A stretch of 64,000 nucleotides of DNA. Origin: Kineococcus sp. NBC_00420. Lineage in GTDB: Bacteria > Actinomycetota > Actinomycetes > Actinomycetales > Kineococcaceae. Location of the stretch: the NCBI RefSeq assembly GCF_036021035.1, contig NZ_CP107930.1, positions 4,030,001 through 4,094,000 of the forward strand, written 5' to 3'. This document shows positions 29,202 through 41,599 of this stretch, one piece after another (the first letter of the stretch is position 1; each line of letters starts with the position of its first letter). Made by a program: the position numbers and the translations under genes. Below the pieces are notes generated by a model, which was not told where the DNA came from, did not search any database, and saw only the letters and a list, made by a program, of their open reading frames with translations.

Positions 29202-29420
29202 TCAGTCGGTGTGGTCCTCGCCCGCGAGGACGCTCTCGCGGGTCTGGGTGTACATCCGCTGGATGTAGTCCTCGAGCTCGGAGTCCTCGACGCGCCACTG
29301 CCCACGCCCGCCGACCTTGATGGCCCGCAGTTCTCCCGTGCGGACCAGGGCGTAGGCCTGGGCCGAGCTGATCGCGAGCGTCTCGGCGACATCCGCGAGC
29401 GGGACGAAACGGGCGGGCAC
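29202..29420 (-). CDS. Small excisionase/AlpA-like helix-turn-helix protein
   Basis: The 72-residue protein starts at the GTG at 29420 (AGGAG 5-6 nt upstream). It reads VPARFVPLADVAETLAISS, then QAYALVRTGELRAIKVGG and GQWRVEDSELEDYIQ: a MerR/excisionase-type winged HTH with the wing GGRGQWR. Highly similar single-domain proteins occur throughout actinobacteria (Rv0500A type) and are chromosomal regulators, not phage excisionases. No integrase is nearby, in line with that view. It is convergent with the 28608 gene and divergent from the SAF gene. Confidence 0.88.
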   Translation of the reverse strand: MPARFVPLADVAETLAISSAQAYALVRTGELRAIKVGGRGQWRVEDSELEDYIQRMYTQTRESVLAGEDHTD

Positions 29421-29627
29421 GGGGTCTCCTGGAGGGCGTCGTCGGAGCTGGTCCTGGCGGGTGTCCGCATCCTCGCACGACGTCACCCTGGCGCATCGGC
29501 CGTTCGGGTGGCCTGTGGACAACCGCGGACCCCCGCCGCTCAGGAGCCTCACCATGGTCCTCGATCACAGCGCCTGGAGCCCGGGAAGTGCCCGGACCTC
29601 CACGCGTCGGACGACGGAGGGCCCCCA

Positions 29628-30323
29628 GTGCGGACAGCGGTACGAGCGGTACGAGGACGTGACGTGCCGCCGGTGTCGGTCGCCCGGCGGGTGAGCGCCC
29701 CCTCGTGGCGCGATCCGCGGTTGCTGATCGGCCTGGCCCTCGTCCTGGCCAGTGTCGTGCTGGGCGCGCGGGTGGTCGGTGCCGCCCAGGCGACGGTGGG
29801 CGTGTGGGCGCTGGCGCGCGACGTCGGCGCGGGGCAGTCGCTGACCGCCGCCGACCTGCGCGTGGTCGAGGTGCACCTCGACGAGGGGACGGGGACGGCC
29901 TACCTCGAGGCCTCCGCCGGCGCGCTCGACGCCGAGCTGGTCGCTCTGCGGGGCCTGCGCGCCGGTGAACTCCTCCCGCTGTCCGCCCTGGGACGCACCG
30001 GAGACCTCACGTCGCGACCCGTGACGGTGCCCGTCGCGGGGAACGTCCCGCAGGGCGTCCAGGTCGGTGCCCTCGTCGACCTCTGGGTCGTCCGGGCGGC
30101 CGGGGCCGGGGCTGTCGAGGACGCGGTCGAGCCGGAGCGCCTCGTCGAGACCGCCGAGGTGTCGGCGGTCGTCACCGGCGGGGGTGCGCTCGGTGCCCGG
30201 TCGGGGGCCGACGTGCAGGTGGTCGTCCCGGAGTCCGCCATGCCCGTTGTCCTGCAGGCGGTCTCGAACGACGACGACCTGGTCCTGGTGCCGGTCCCCG
30301 GTGCCGGAGGTGCTCGCTCGTGA
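29628..30323 (+). CDS. SAF-domain protein, CpaB/RcpC-like
   Basis: The 231-residue protein starts at the GTG at 29628 (GGAGG 7-8 nt upstream). It has a short basic N-terminus, one membrane helix (LLIGLALVLASVVLGARVV, about 25-45) and an extracytoplasmic SAF domain (VWALARDVGAGQSLTAADL). SAF proteins at this place are CpaB/RcpC-like, linked to Flp pilus assembly. The downstream CpaE-like gene overlaps by GTGA. This pair lacks the other pilus genes, which are about 24 kb away at 55.4-59.9 kb. Confidence 0.85.
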   Translation: MRTAVRAVRGRDVPPVSVARRVSAPSWRDPRLLIGLALVLASVVLGARVVGAAQATVGVWALARDVGAGQSLTAADLRVVEVHLDEGTGTAYLEASAGALDAELVALRGLRAGELLPLSALGRTGDLTSRPVTVPVAGNVPQGVQVGALVDLWVVRAAGAGAVEDAVEPERLVETAEVSAVVTGGGALGARSGADVQVVVPESAMPVVLQAVSNDDDLVLVPVPGAGGARS

Positions 30324-31597
30324 CGCTGCCGGTGGTCGTCTCGGTGCCCGGGCCGGCCGAGGCGAGGCTCCTCGCGGGCTGGGAACCGTTGCGACGCGAG
30401 CTCGTCGTCGTGCGCCGTTGCCCGGATGTGGCCGACCTGCTGGCGGCCGCCGGGGCCGGTCTCACCCGCGCCGTGGTGGTGGGGGCGGACCTCCCGGGGT
30501 GCGACAGCGAGACCGTCGAGGCGTTGCGGCGGTGGGGGGTCGCACTCCTCGTCCTGGTGCCGGAAGGACCCGAGGGGGAGGCGGCCGAACGACGCTGGCG
30601 CGCGGTGGGGGCGACGCGGTTCGCCCTCGAGGGGCGGTCTCCCGGCGACCTCGCGCGGGACGTGGCGATGGCCGTCGAGTCGCTCGACCGGGTGGACGAA
30701 CCGGGCCCGGTGCCTGCGCTCGAACCGGTCGCCCAGGCCGTCCCGGGGCGCACCGTCGCGGTCTGGGGACCGCACGGTTCCACGGGACGCACCACGGTCG
30801 CCGTGAACCTCGCGTTCGAGCTCGCGCTGGCCGGGCAGGAGGTGCTCCTGGTCGACGCGGACACCCGGGGAGCAGCGGTGGGCCAGACCCTCGGTCTCCT
30901 CGACGAGGCGCCCGGTCTGCTCGCGGCCGTGCGCTCCGCGGCGGACGGCCGGTTGGACGTCGCCGCGTTGCAGCGGCACACCGCCGTCGTCGCCACCGGG
31001 CTGGGGGTCTTGACCGGCGCGACCGACCCGCTGCGTTGGAGCGAGGTACGTCCGGCGGCGTTCCGCCGGGTGCTCGAGGTCGGCGCCACCGCGCACGACT
31101 GGAGCGTGCTGGACCTCCCCGGTGGCCTCGAGGACCCCGTGCAGGGAGCGGGGGAGGGGCGCAGCCGGGACGCGATCACGACCACGGCGCTCGAGGCCGC
31201 CGACGTGGTCCTGGTCGTGGGGGCGGCTGACCCCGTGGGGTTGCAGCGCTTCGTCCGCACCTGGGACCGCCTGCGGGAGGTGGCGCCGGACGCGCTCGTG
31301 GTGCCCGTCCTCAACCGGGTACGGGTTTCGGCCGTGGGGAGCCCCGCTGCCCGACGGACGACGTCCACGCTCCGTCGCTTCGGTGGGGTGGAGAACCCGG
31401 TGCTGCTGGACGAGGACGCCGCAGCGGACGCTGCGTCGCTGGCCGGCCGCGCCCTGGCGGAGGTGGCACCGCGCAGTGGCCTGCGCCGCTCGCTCAGCGA
31501 TCTGGCGATGCAGGTGGAGGCGGTGGTCGACCTGCCGCCGGACCCGGCGGAGGCGCTCGTGGGGGCAGGATTTGACCCGCTGCTGGCCCGCAGTTAA
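30320..31597 (+). CDS. CpaE/TadZ-like ParA-family ATPase with modified P-loop
   Basis: The 425-residue protein has an N-terminal degenerate receiver-like domain (about 1-130) and a MinD/ParA-type ATPase domain (from 145), the CpaE/TadZ layout. The P-loop reads GPHGSTGRTT: the GK lysine is Arg and the N-terminal deviant-Walker lysine is missing. The following segment VLLVDADTRG is normal. CpaE/TadZ places the Tad pilus machine at its site in the cell. It is coupled to the SAF gene. Arg-for-Lys P-loops are common in actinobacterial homologues, so reduced or absent hydrolysis is possible. Confidence 0.85.
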   Translation: MTLPVVVSVPGPAEARLLAGWEPLRRELVVVRRCPDVADLLAAAGAGLTRAVVVGADLPGCDSETVEALRRWGVALLVLVPEGPEGEAAERRWRAVGATRFALEGRSPGDLARDVAMAVESLDRVDEPGPVPALEPVAQAVPGRTVAVWGPHGSTGRTTVAVNLAFELALAGQEVLLVDADTRGAAVGQTLGLLDEAPGLLAAVRSAADGRLDVAALQRHTAVVATGLGVLTGATDPLRWSEVRPAAFRRVLEVGATAHDWSVLDLPGGLEDPVQGAGEGRSRDAITTTALEAADVVLVVGAADPVGLQRFVRTWDRLREVAPDALVVPVLNRVRVSAVGSPAARRTTSTLRRFGGVENPVLLDEDAAADAASLAGRALAEVAPRSGLRRSLSDLAMQVEAVVDLPPDPAEALVGAGFDPLLARS

Positions 31598-31600
31598 CGT
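31572..31600 (+). promoter_or_regulatory. Best rRNA operon promoter (P1)
   Basis: TTGACC at 31572-31577 and TAACGT at 31595-31600 are spaced by exactly 17 bp, the closest match to a vegetative promoter in this region. It overlaps the stop codon of the CpaE-like gene (31595-31597). A second -10-like TAAGCT lies at 31759-31764 but has no good -35. The whole leader 31598-32064 contains no gene. Confidence 0.6.
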
Positions 31601-31821
31601 AGTTGTCACACCGCAGGACGGGGAGGAACGGACGGGAAACCGGCCGGTCTCCGGAGGCGGGGGGACAGCTCCGAAGAGTTTCACCAGTTGCAGGCGCTCA
31701 ACTGTGCCCGTCGACTGCCGATGAAACTGGAGCGTCCCGACCGGGCCTGAAAGTCCGGTAAGCTGGACGAACTACCGCAGACGAGAAGCCGCCGAAAAGC
31801 GGTTGACAGTCGTGCGTCCGG

Positions 31822-31846
31822 TTCTTGAGAACTCAACAGTGTGCCA
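31822..31846 (+). promoter_or_regulatory. Conserved actinobacterial rRNA leader element (boxA-like)
   Basis: TTGAGAACTCAACAGTGTGCC is shared by actinobacterial rRNA leaders and contains the palindrome TTGAG-AA-CTCAA. A related copy (TTGAGAACTGCACAGTGG) lies before the 23S gene near 34004-34021. A role in antitermination or processing is inferred from its place and conservation. Confidence 0.6.
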
Positions 31847-32064
31847 AAAATGTTGATGCCATATATGTATCAACCCCCAATCGGCTGTCACTGCGCTGCG
31901 TTTTCTGCGTGGGTGGGTGATGGTTTGGGGTTCCTTTGGGATTGATCTCCGCCTCTTTCACGCCAGTGGGGGGTGGGGTTTTCGAGTCCAAGGGTCAACT
32001 ATGAAGTGCTAAAGATCTTGGCTGTGCTACTGCTCTTCGGGGTGGTGGTGTGGTCGTAGGTTTT

Positions 32065-37418
<5,354 letters not shown>

Positions 37419-37606
37419 ACGCACCAGCTGCCGCCACTTTGTGGTGGGTTGGTGGGTCGGGGCGAGTGTGATAACAATCCAACTAACGATTTCACTGCTG
37501 TTGTGGTGTTCGCGTCCATTGTGTGGTTCTCGGGAGAGAACTCGAACACACGCTTCACGTCCTAGTTCGCTGGGGGTGGGGGGTGTGGTTTGATCCTGGC
37601 CTTTGT

Positions 37607-37725
37607 GGTCCGGTGGTCATAGCGGTGGGGAAACGCCCGGTCTCATTCCGAACCCGGAAGCTAAGCCCACCAGCGCCGATGGTACTGCTCGGGAGACTGG
37701 GTGGGAGAGTAGGTCACCGCCGGCC
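37607..37725 (+). rRNA. rrf: 5S ribosomal RNA
   Basis: A 119-nt 5S rRNA carries the conserved cores GGTGGTCATAGCG and CCGAACCCGGAAGCTAAGCC and a terminal helix of CGGTGG with CCGCCG. The 23S-5S gap (37419-37606) holds a small hairpin with TTCTC/GAGAA arms (37527-37540) and no gene. Confidence 0.95.
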
Positions 37726-37746
37726 ACTCACTCTTGTAGTGGGTAA

Positions 37747-37789
37747 GCGTGTGGGGAGTAGTCCTTTTCGGGGGCTGCTCCCCACACGC
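37747..37789 (+). terminator. Terminator of the rRNA operon
   Basis: The stem has a perfect 12-bp base (37747-37758 with 37778-37789) that continues as six more pairs including wobbles, with a 7-nt loop. It lies 21 bp after 5S. There is no T-run after the stem. Confidence 0.85.
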
Positions 37790-37898
37790 ATGTCCAGCCT
37801 CAACGTGAAACGTGAGACGCTGGACCGCTCTGAAGTTCGAGCTCAATGTGAACAGTGACGAGGACTCCGCGTTCGACGCGGGTGGGTGGGAGATCGGC

Positions 37899-40007
37899 AT
37901 GGCTGAATCTGGTGCACGAGGTCGCGACGGTGGCGACCGGCGACCAGCCGGCGGCGGTCAGCGCGGCGCACGCGCTGGCGCTCCCCGCAGCGGAGGTGGG
38001 TTCCGACCCGCCGCTGGTGGTCCTCGTCGAAGCGGTCCGCCCTCCGGTGAGGCGGGCCAAGAACGAGGTGAACGCCGCGAGTGGGGTGACCGTCCGCGTC
38101 GCTCGACGCCCAGCGATGACCAGCGGCCCGGACGTCCTGTCCGCGACGGGGCCTCGCGCTCGGATCGTCCGCAGCGCAACGACTTCCGCAACGGTGAACG
38201 TTCCTACGGTGGTGGCACCAGCCGCCCCCAGCGTGACGGCGACCGTCCCCCCTTCCGCGGGGAACGCGACCAGCGCCCCACCCGCGACGGTGAACGTTCC
38301 TACGGCGGTGGCAGCACGCGCCCGCAGCGTGATGACCGTCCTCGTCGTGACGGGGACCGTCCTCCCTTCCGCGGTGACCGCGAGCAGCGACCCGCTCGCG
38401 ACGGTGAACGTTCCTACGGCGGCGGTACCAGTCGACCGCAGCGCGACGACCGTCCCCAGCGCGACGGTGCGCGCTCTTACGGCGCGGGTAGCCGCCCGCA
38501 GCGTGATGACCGTCCTCGTCGTGACGGGGACCGTCCTCCCTTCCGCGGGGACCGCGAGCAGCGACCCGCCCGCGACGGTGAACGTTCCTACGGCGGCGGC
38601 ACCAGTCGTCCGCAGCGCGACGACCGTCCTCGTCGTGACGGGGACCGTCCTCCCTTCCGCGGGGACCGCGAGCAGCGACCCGCCCGCGACGGCGAACGTT
38701 CCTACGGCGGCGGCAGCAGTCGACCGCAGCGCGACGACCGCCCTCCTCGTGACGGCGGCCGACCGGCTTTCCGGTCGGACCGCCCGCAGCGCAACGACTC
38801 CCGTAGCGACGAACGCAGCGGACGTCCCCCTCGCGGTGATCGTGACCAGCGACCGCCGCGCGACGGTCAACGTTCCGCCGGCGCCGGTACCAGCCGTCCC
38901 CAGCGCGATGAGCGTCCCCGCCGTGACGGCGACCGGCCTGCGTTCCGTGGCGACCGTGACCAGCGACCCCCGCGCGACGGTCAACGTTCCGCCGGCGCCG
39001 GTACCAGCCGTCCCCAGCGTGACGACCGTCCCCGCCGCGAGGAGAACCGATCGTCCGGCGGTGGTCGACCCACGCGTGGCGACGAGCGTCCCCGTCGCAG
39101 CGAGCGTGGACCCGTGCGTGCTGGTGCGGACCGTCCGCGTGAGGACCGTCCCGAGCGCCCGACCGGCCCGCGGCTCCCGGACGACGTCACCGGCAAGGAA
39201 CTCGCGCCCGACGTCCGGCACTCGCTCTCGGGGTTGACCTCCGAGAACGCCGACATCGTCGCGAAGCACCTCGTGGCCAGCGGTCGCTTCGTCGACGTCG
39301 ATCCCGAGCTGGCGTGGCAGCACGCCCAGGCCGCGCAGCGTCGCGGTGGGCGCATCGCCGCCGTGCGCGAGGCCGCCGCCATCGCCGCCTACAAGGCCGG
39401 TCACTTCCGCGAAGCCCTGTCCGAGCTCCGGACCGTGCGTCGCATGACCGGGGACGACAGCTACCTGCCTCTCATGGCCGACTGCGAACGCGGCCTCGGC
39501 CGCCCCGAGCGTGCCCTCGACCTCGCGACCTCGCCTGAGGCCGCCGCCCTCGAGACCGAGGCGAAGGTCGAGATGTTGATCGTCGCCGCCGGCGCTCGTC
39601 ACGACCTCGGCCAGCACGATGCGGCCGTCGTCTCGTTGCAGGTGCCGCAGCTGCGCACCAACAGCCGCGCCACCTGGCGTGCCCGGCTCTGGTACGCCTA
39701 CGCCGATGCGCTCATCTCCGTCGGCCGCCAGGCCGACGCCCGGGAATGGCTCGTGCGCGCCGCCGAGGCCGACACCGACGGCGAGACCGACGCCTCTGAG
39801 CGTCTCGACGAACTCGACGGCATCGTCTTCGACGAGGAGTTCGAGGACGACGACGTGGCGGCAGCCTCCACGGCCTCCGCGACCTCTGACGAGGACGACG
39901 AAGACGAAGACGAAGACGAAGACGAAGACGAAGACGAAGACGAAGACGAAGACGACGACGACGACGAGGACGACGACGAGTCCGACGACGTGAAGAGCGA
40001 GCACTGA
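37899..40007 (+). CDS. Arg/Asp-repeat disordered protein with TPR-like region and acidic tail
   Basis: The 702-residue protein has three zones. Residues 1-420 are disordered and rich in Arg, Asp, Gly and Pro, with about eight copies of a 37-38-residue unit (SRPQRDDRPRRDGDRPP, then FRGDREQRPARDGERSYGGG). Residues 430-650 form helical TPR-like pairs (HAQAAQRRGGRIAAVREAAA; FREALSELRTVRRMTG). The C-terminus is almost only Asp and Glu, from nine GACGAA repeats. The ATG at 37899 has GGGAG upstream; longer starts back to 37812 exist. It is the first gene after the rRNA terminator and 5 bp before the next gene. RNA or ribosome binding is a guess from composition. Confidence 0.85.
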   Translation: MAESGARGRDGGDRRPAGGGQRGARAGAPRSGGGFRPAAGGPRRSGPPSGEAGQERGERREWGDRPRRSTPSDDQRPGRPVRDGASRSDRPQRNDFRNGERSYGGGTSRPQRDGDRPPFRGERDQRPTRDGERSYGGGSTRPQRDDRPRRDGDRPPFRGDREQRPARDGERSYGGGTSRPQRDDRPQRDGARSYGAGSRPQRDDRPRRDGDRPPFRGDREQRPARDGERSYGGGTSRPQRDDRPRRDGDRPPFRGDREQRPARDGERSYGGGSSRPQRDDRPPRDGGRPAFRSDRPQRNDSRSDERSGRPPRGDRDQRPPRDGQRSAGAGTSRPQRDERPRRDGDRPAFRGDRDQRPPRDGQRSAGAGTSRPQRDDRPRREENRSSGGGRPTRGDERPRRSERGPVRAGADRPREDRPERPTGPRLPDDVTGKELAPDVRHSLSGLTSENADIVAKHLVASGRFVDVDPELAWQHAQAAQRRGGRIAAVREAAAIAAYKAGHFREALSELRTVRRMTGDDSYLPLMADCERGLGRPERALDLATSPEAAALETEAKVEMLIVAAGARHDLGQHDAAVVSLQVPQLRTNSRATWRARLWYAYADALISVGRQADAREWLVRAAEADTDGETDASERLDELDGIVFDEEFEDDDVAAASTASATSDEDDEDEDEDEDEDEDEDEDEDDDDDEDDDESDDVKSEH
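38180..39060 (+). repeat. 114-bp tandem coding repeats
   Basis: Full-length units repeat with a 114-bp period, for example from 38574 to 38688. Other copies are shortened to 63 or 111 bp or carry an insertion. They encode the SRPQRDDRPRRDGDRPP-type unit of the disordered protein. All period lengths are multiples of three, so the frame is kept. Confidence 0.8.
39897..39950 (+). repeat. Nine perfect GACGAA hexanucleotide repeats
   Basis: The 54-bp microsatellite encodes (Asp-Glu)9 in the acidic tail of the repeat protein. A GAC/GAG-rich run follows to about 39985. Length variation between strains would be frame-neutral. Confidence 0.9.
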
Positions 40008-40012
40008 GCAGC

Positions 40013-40537
40013 ATGCGGGTGTACTGGCCGACGACCCTGTCGGAGCTGGCGCGGGTGGCTGAGTCAGGGCTCCTCGCCCCGGCCCCCGCCGTGGTGCACG
40101 CGGTCACCCGCACCCTGCGCGACTTCTACGCCGACGCCGATCCTCGTGACCTCGAGGAGGAGCTGGAGTACGTGGCGATGTCGGACGCGGCGGAGCAGTC
40201 GGTCCGTCTGTTGGCCCGGGACACCGCGCCACCGCGACGGGTCGTGCTCGCCCTCGACGTCACCGATGGTGACGTCGAGACGAGCTCCGACGCCGGGTGG
40301 TCAGCGCCGGAGCGTTCCCAGGTCACGGTCAAGGTCGCGCTGACGCTCGACGCGCTGGCCAGCCTGCACGTCGACGACGCGGAGGCGGAGGCCGACGTCC
40401 GAGCGGCGGTGGCCGCCCTGCCCGCCGCCGACGCCGGTGACGAGGAGGCCCAGTTCGCCGTCGAGGCGTGCGAGGGTCACGACCTGCTCTGGTACGACGC
40501 CGGTGAACTGCCGGTGCTGCTCGCGGTCGGTCCCTGA
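40013..40537 (+). CDS. Conserved actinobacterial protein, DUF6912-like
   Basis: The 174-residue acidic soluble protein starts at the ATG at 40013, 5 bp after the repeat protein. It begins MRVYWPTTLSELARVAESG and contains YVAMSDAAEQSVRLLA and LLWYDAGELPVLLAVGP. Small acidic proteins of this pattern occur widely next to the TPR-like gene in actinobacteria. No motif for activity, secretion or binding is visible. Tight spacing suggests shared transcription with the upstream gene. The function is unknown. Confidence 0.8.
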   Translation: MRVYWPTTLSELARVAESGLLAPAPAVVHAVTRTLRDFYADADPRDLEEELEYVAMSDAAEQSVRLLARDTAPPRRVVLALDVTDGDVETSSDAGWSAPERSQVTVKVALTLDALASLHVDDAEAEADVRAAVAALPAADAGDEEAQFAVEACEGHDLLWYDAGELPVLLAVGP

Positions 40538-40544
40538 CCGACCG
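40524..40544. terminator. Hairpin between convergent genes at 40.5 kb
   Basis: A 9-bp perfect stem (40524-40532 with 40536-40544) has a 3-nt loop and spans the stop codon of the DUF6912-like gene. The opposing gene ends at 40551. Confidence 0.5.
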
Positions 40545-40550
40545 ACGGGC

Positions 40551-41048
40551 TCAGCGGGACAGCCACTCCCGGGCCAGTTCGACCTCGGAACGCACGAGGT
40601 CGAGCAGGCCCGGGAGTGCTGCTTTCTCCACCGTCCCGCCCAGCAACGGGACCCGGACGCTCAACGACCCGGTCAGCTCGTGGACGCTGCCGGCCTCGAC
40701 GGGAGCGAGGACGGCGGTCGCCGTCAGCTCGACGGGGGCGGAGCGGACGGTCAGGATCAGCTGTCCCCGGCGGGAGCCGTCAGAGCCGGCCGGTGCCCAG
40801 CGCTCGACCTGGTCGACCACGGCCGTGGTCCCGAGGAAGCGCGACGCGGCCTGGGGGAGCCGGTCGGTGCCCACGGTGCGCGACGTTGTGACGACGGTCG
40901 TTCCCGCGTCGTCCGTGACGGATTCCTCGTGGGTCAGCGCGCCGGTGCGTTCGGCCCGGGCGACGAGGAAGGCCGGGTCGGTGAGGACGGCCCACACGGC
41001 GCCGGGTGCGGCGGTGAACTCTGAGCGTTCGGAGAAGTTCGTGGACAC
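40551..41048 (-). CDS. DUF2505 family protein, START/SRPBCC-like fold
   Basis: The 165-residue protein begins MSTNFSERSEFTAAPGAVWAVLTDPAFLVARAE, the typical opening of SRPBCC/START lipid-binding folds, and matches DUF2505 in length and layout. Members of the fold bind hydrophobic ligands in a deep cavity; no ligand is known for DUF2505. The GTG at 41048 lies 2 bp after the stop of the upstream small gene, so it is the last gene of a three-gene operon divergent from the glutamate dehydrogenase. Confidence 0.85.
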   Translation of the reverse strand: MSTNFSERSEFTAAPGAVWAVLTDPAFLVARAERTGALTHEESVTDDAGTTVVTTSRTVGTDRLPQAASRFLGTTAVVDQVERWAPAGSDGSRRGQLILTVRSAPVELTATAVLAPVEAGSVHELTGSLSVRVPLLGGTVEKAALPGLLDLVRSEVELAREWLSR

Positions 41049-41050
41049 CT

Positions 41051-41323
41051 TCAGCGGTTCCCTTCACGGGTCAGGACGGCGAGCGGGGCACCCAGGTCGC
41101 CGACCAGGGCCCGCTCGACCTCGAGGACGGCATCTGCGCCGGGCGGTGACGGAAGGGCCCGCAGCCGGTCCGCGGCGAGGTCCACCGCCCGGGCTGCGGC
41201 CAGGACGGCGGCGACGTCGTCCGCGGCGGTCAGAGCCGTGGACGCCCGCCGCAACCGGGCGGCGAGGGCGGCGAGCCCGGTGACGTCGCCGCGGCTGGGA
41301 CCGACGAGGTCGACGACGGTCAC
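41051..41323 (-). CDS. Small Ala/Leu-rich helical protein
   Basis: The 90-residue protein (VTVVDLVGPSRGDVTGLAAL, then AARLRRASTALTAADDVAAV) is predicted to be mostly amphipathic helix, with a possible coiled-coil middle. No membrane segment or known motif is seen. The GTG overlaps the stop of the upstream 55-residue gene as GTGA and the next gene starts 2 bp after its stop. I do not recognise it. Operon position and codon bias support a real gene. A long minus-strand frame reaching 44890 covers this region, but its larger part is the antisense of the dehydrogenase. Confidence 0.7.
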   Translation of the reverse strand: MTVVDLVGPSRGDVTGLAALAARLRRASTALTAADDVAAVLAAARAVDLAADRLRALPSPPGADAVLEVERALVGDLGAPLAVLTREGNR

Positions 41324-41487
41324 GGGCGCGAGAGGAGGTCGTGAACGGCTGCCACCAGCTCCTCCACCGCCGACGCGGCGGTCGGGTCGTGCAGGTCGAC
41401 GTCGGTGGCGGCCAGCTCGCGGGCCAGCGCCGCGCGCTCGGCCGGCGGGGCGCTCGGGCCGGTGATCGGCTCGCTGGTGATCGGCAC
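41320..41487 (-). CDS. 55-residue protein, first gene of a three-gene operon
   Basis: A short frame starts VPITSEPITGPSAPPAERAA, then LARELAATDVDLHDPTAA and ends EELVAAVHDLLSRP. The GTG at 41487 lies exactly six bases after a TAGAGT box, so a leaderless start is likely. The stop overlaps the next gene as GTGA. A helical, acidic protein is predicted. Its size explains why automatic callers may miss it. No function can be assigned. Confidence 0.65.
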   Translation of the reverse strand: MPITSEPITGPSAPPAERAALARELAATDVDLHDPTAASAVEELVAAVHDLLSRP

Positions 41488-41493
41488 GCGAAC

Positions 41494-41499
41494 ACTCTA
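41494..41499 (-). promoter_or_regulatory. Candidate -10 box for the 41487 operon
   Basis: TAGAGT on the minus strand is followed by six bases and the GTG at 41487. The divergent dehydrogenase has TAGGCT at 41560-41565, so both promoters share a gap of about 60 bp. Confidence 0.5.
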
Positions 41500-41599
41500 T
41501 TGCGCGGCCCGCGAGCAGTCCGCGACCCGGGCCCGCCGCACGATCGCGGAGATCACCACTAGGCTGCTGGTGCGTATCCACCCGCGAATCGGAGCAGTG

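Noticed and set aside
29202-29420. Phage excisionase marking an integrated element
   Set aside because: The HTH protein is of the chromosomal actinobacterial type. No integrase, attachment-site repeat or phage gene is nearby.
31803-31808. TTGACA as a -35 box of a third rRNA promoter
   Set aside because: No -10-like hexamer is found 16-19 bp downstream; this stretch belongs to the conserved leader element.
38180-39060. 114-bp direct repeats considered as a CRISPR array
   Set aside because: Units are contiguous, vary along their length, keep the reading frame and encode a protein repeat. There are no unique spacers and no cas genes.
37800-40004. Val/Thr-rich 734-codon minus-strand frame and a 460-codon frame in the +2 phase over the repeat protein
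   Set aside because: Both arise because the 114-bp repeats are open in several phases. The chosen frame has a start with GGGAG, a TPR-like region with normal composition and a sensible acidic tail.
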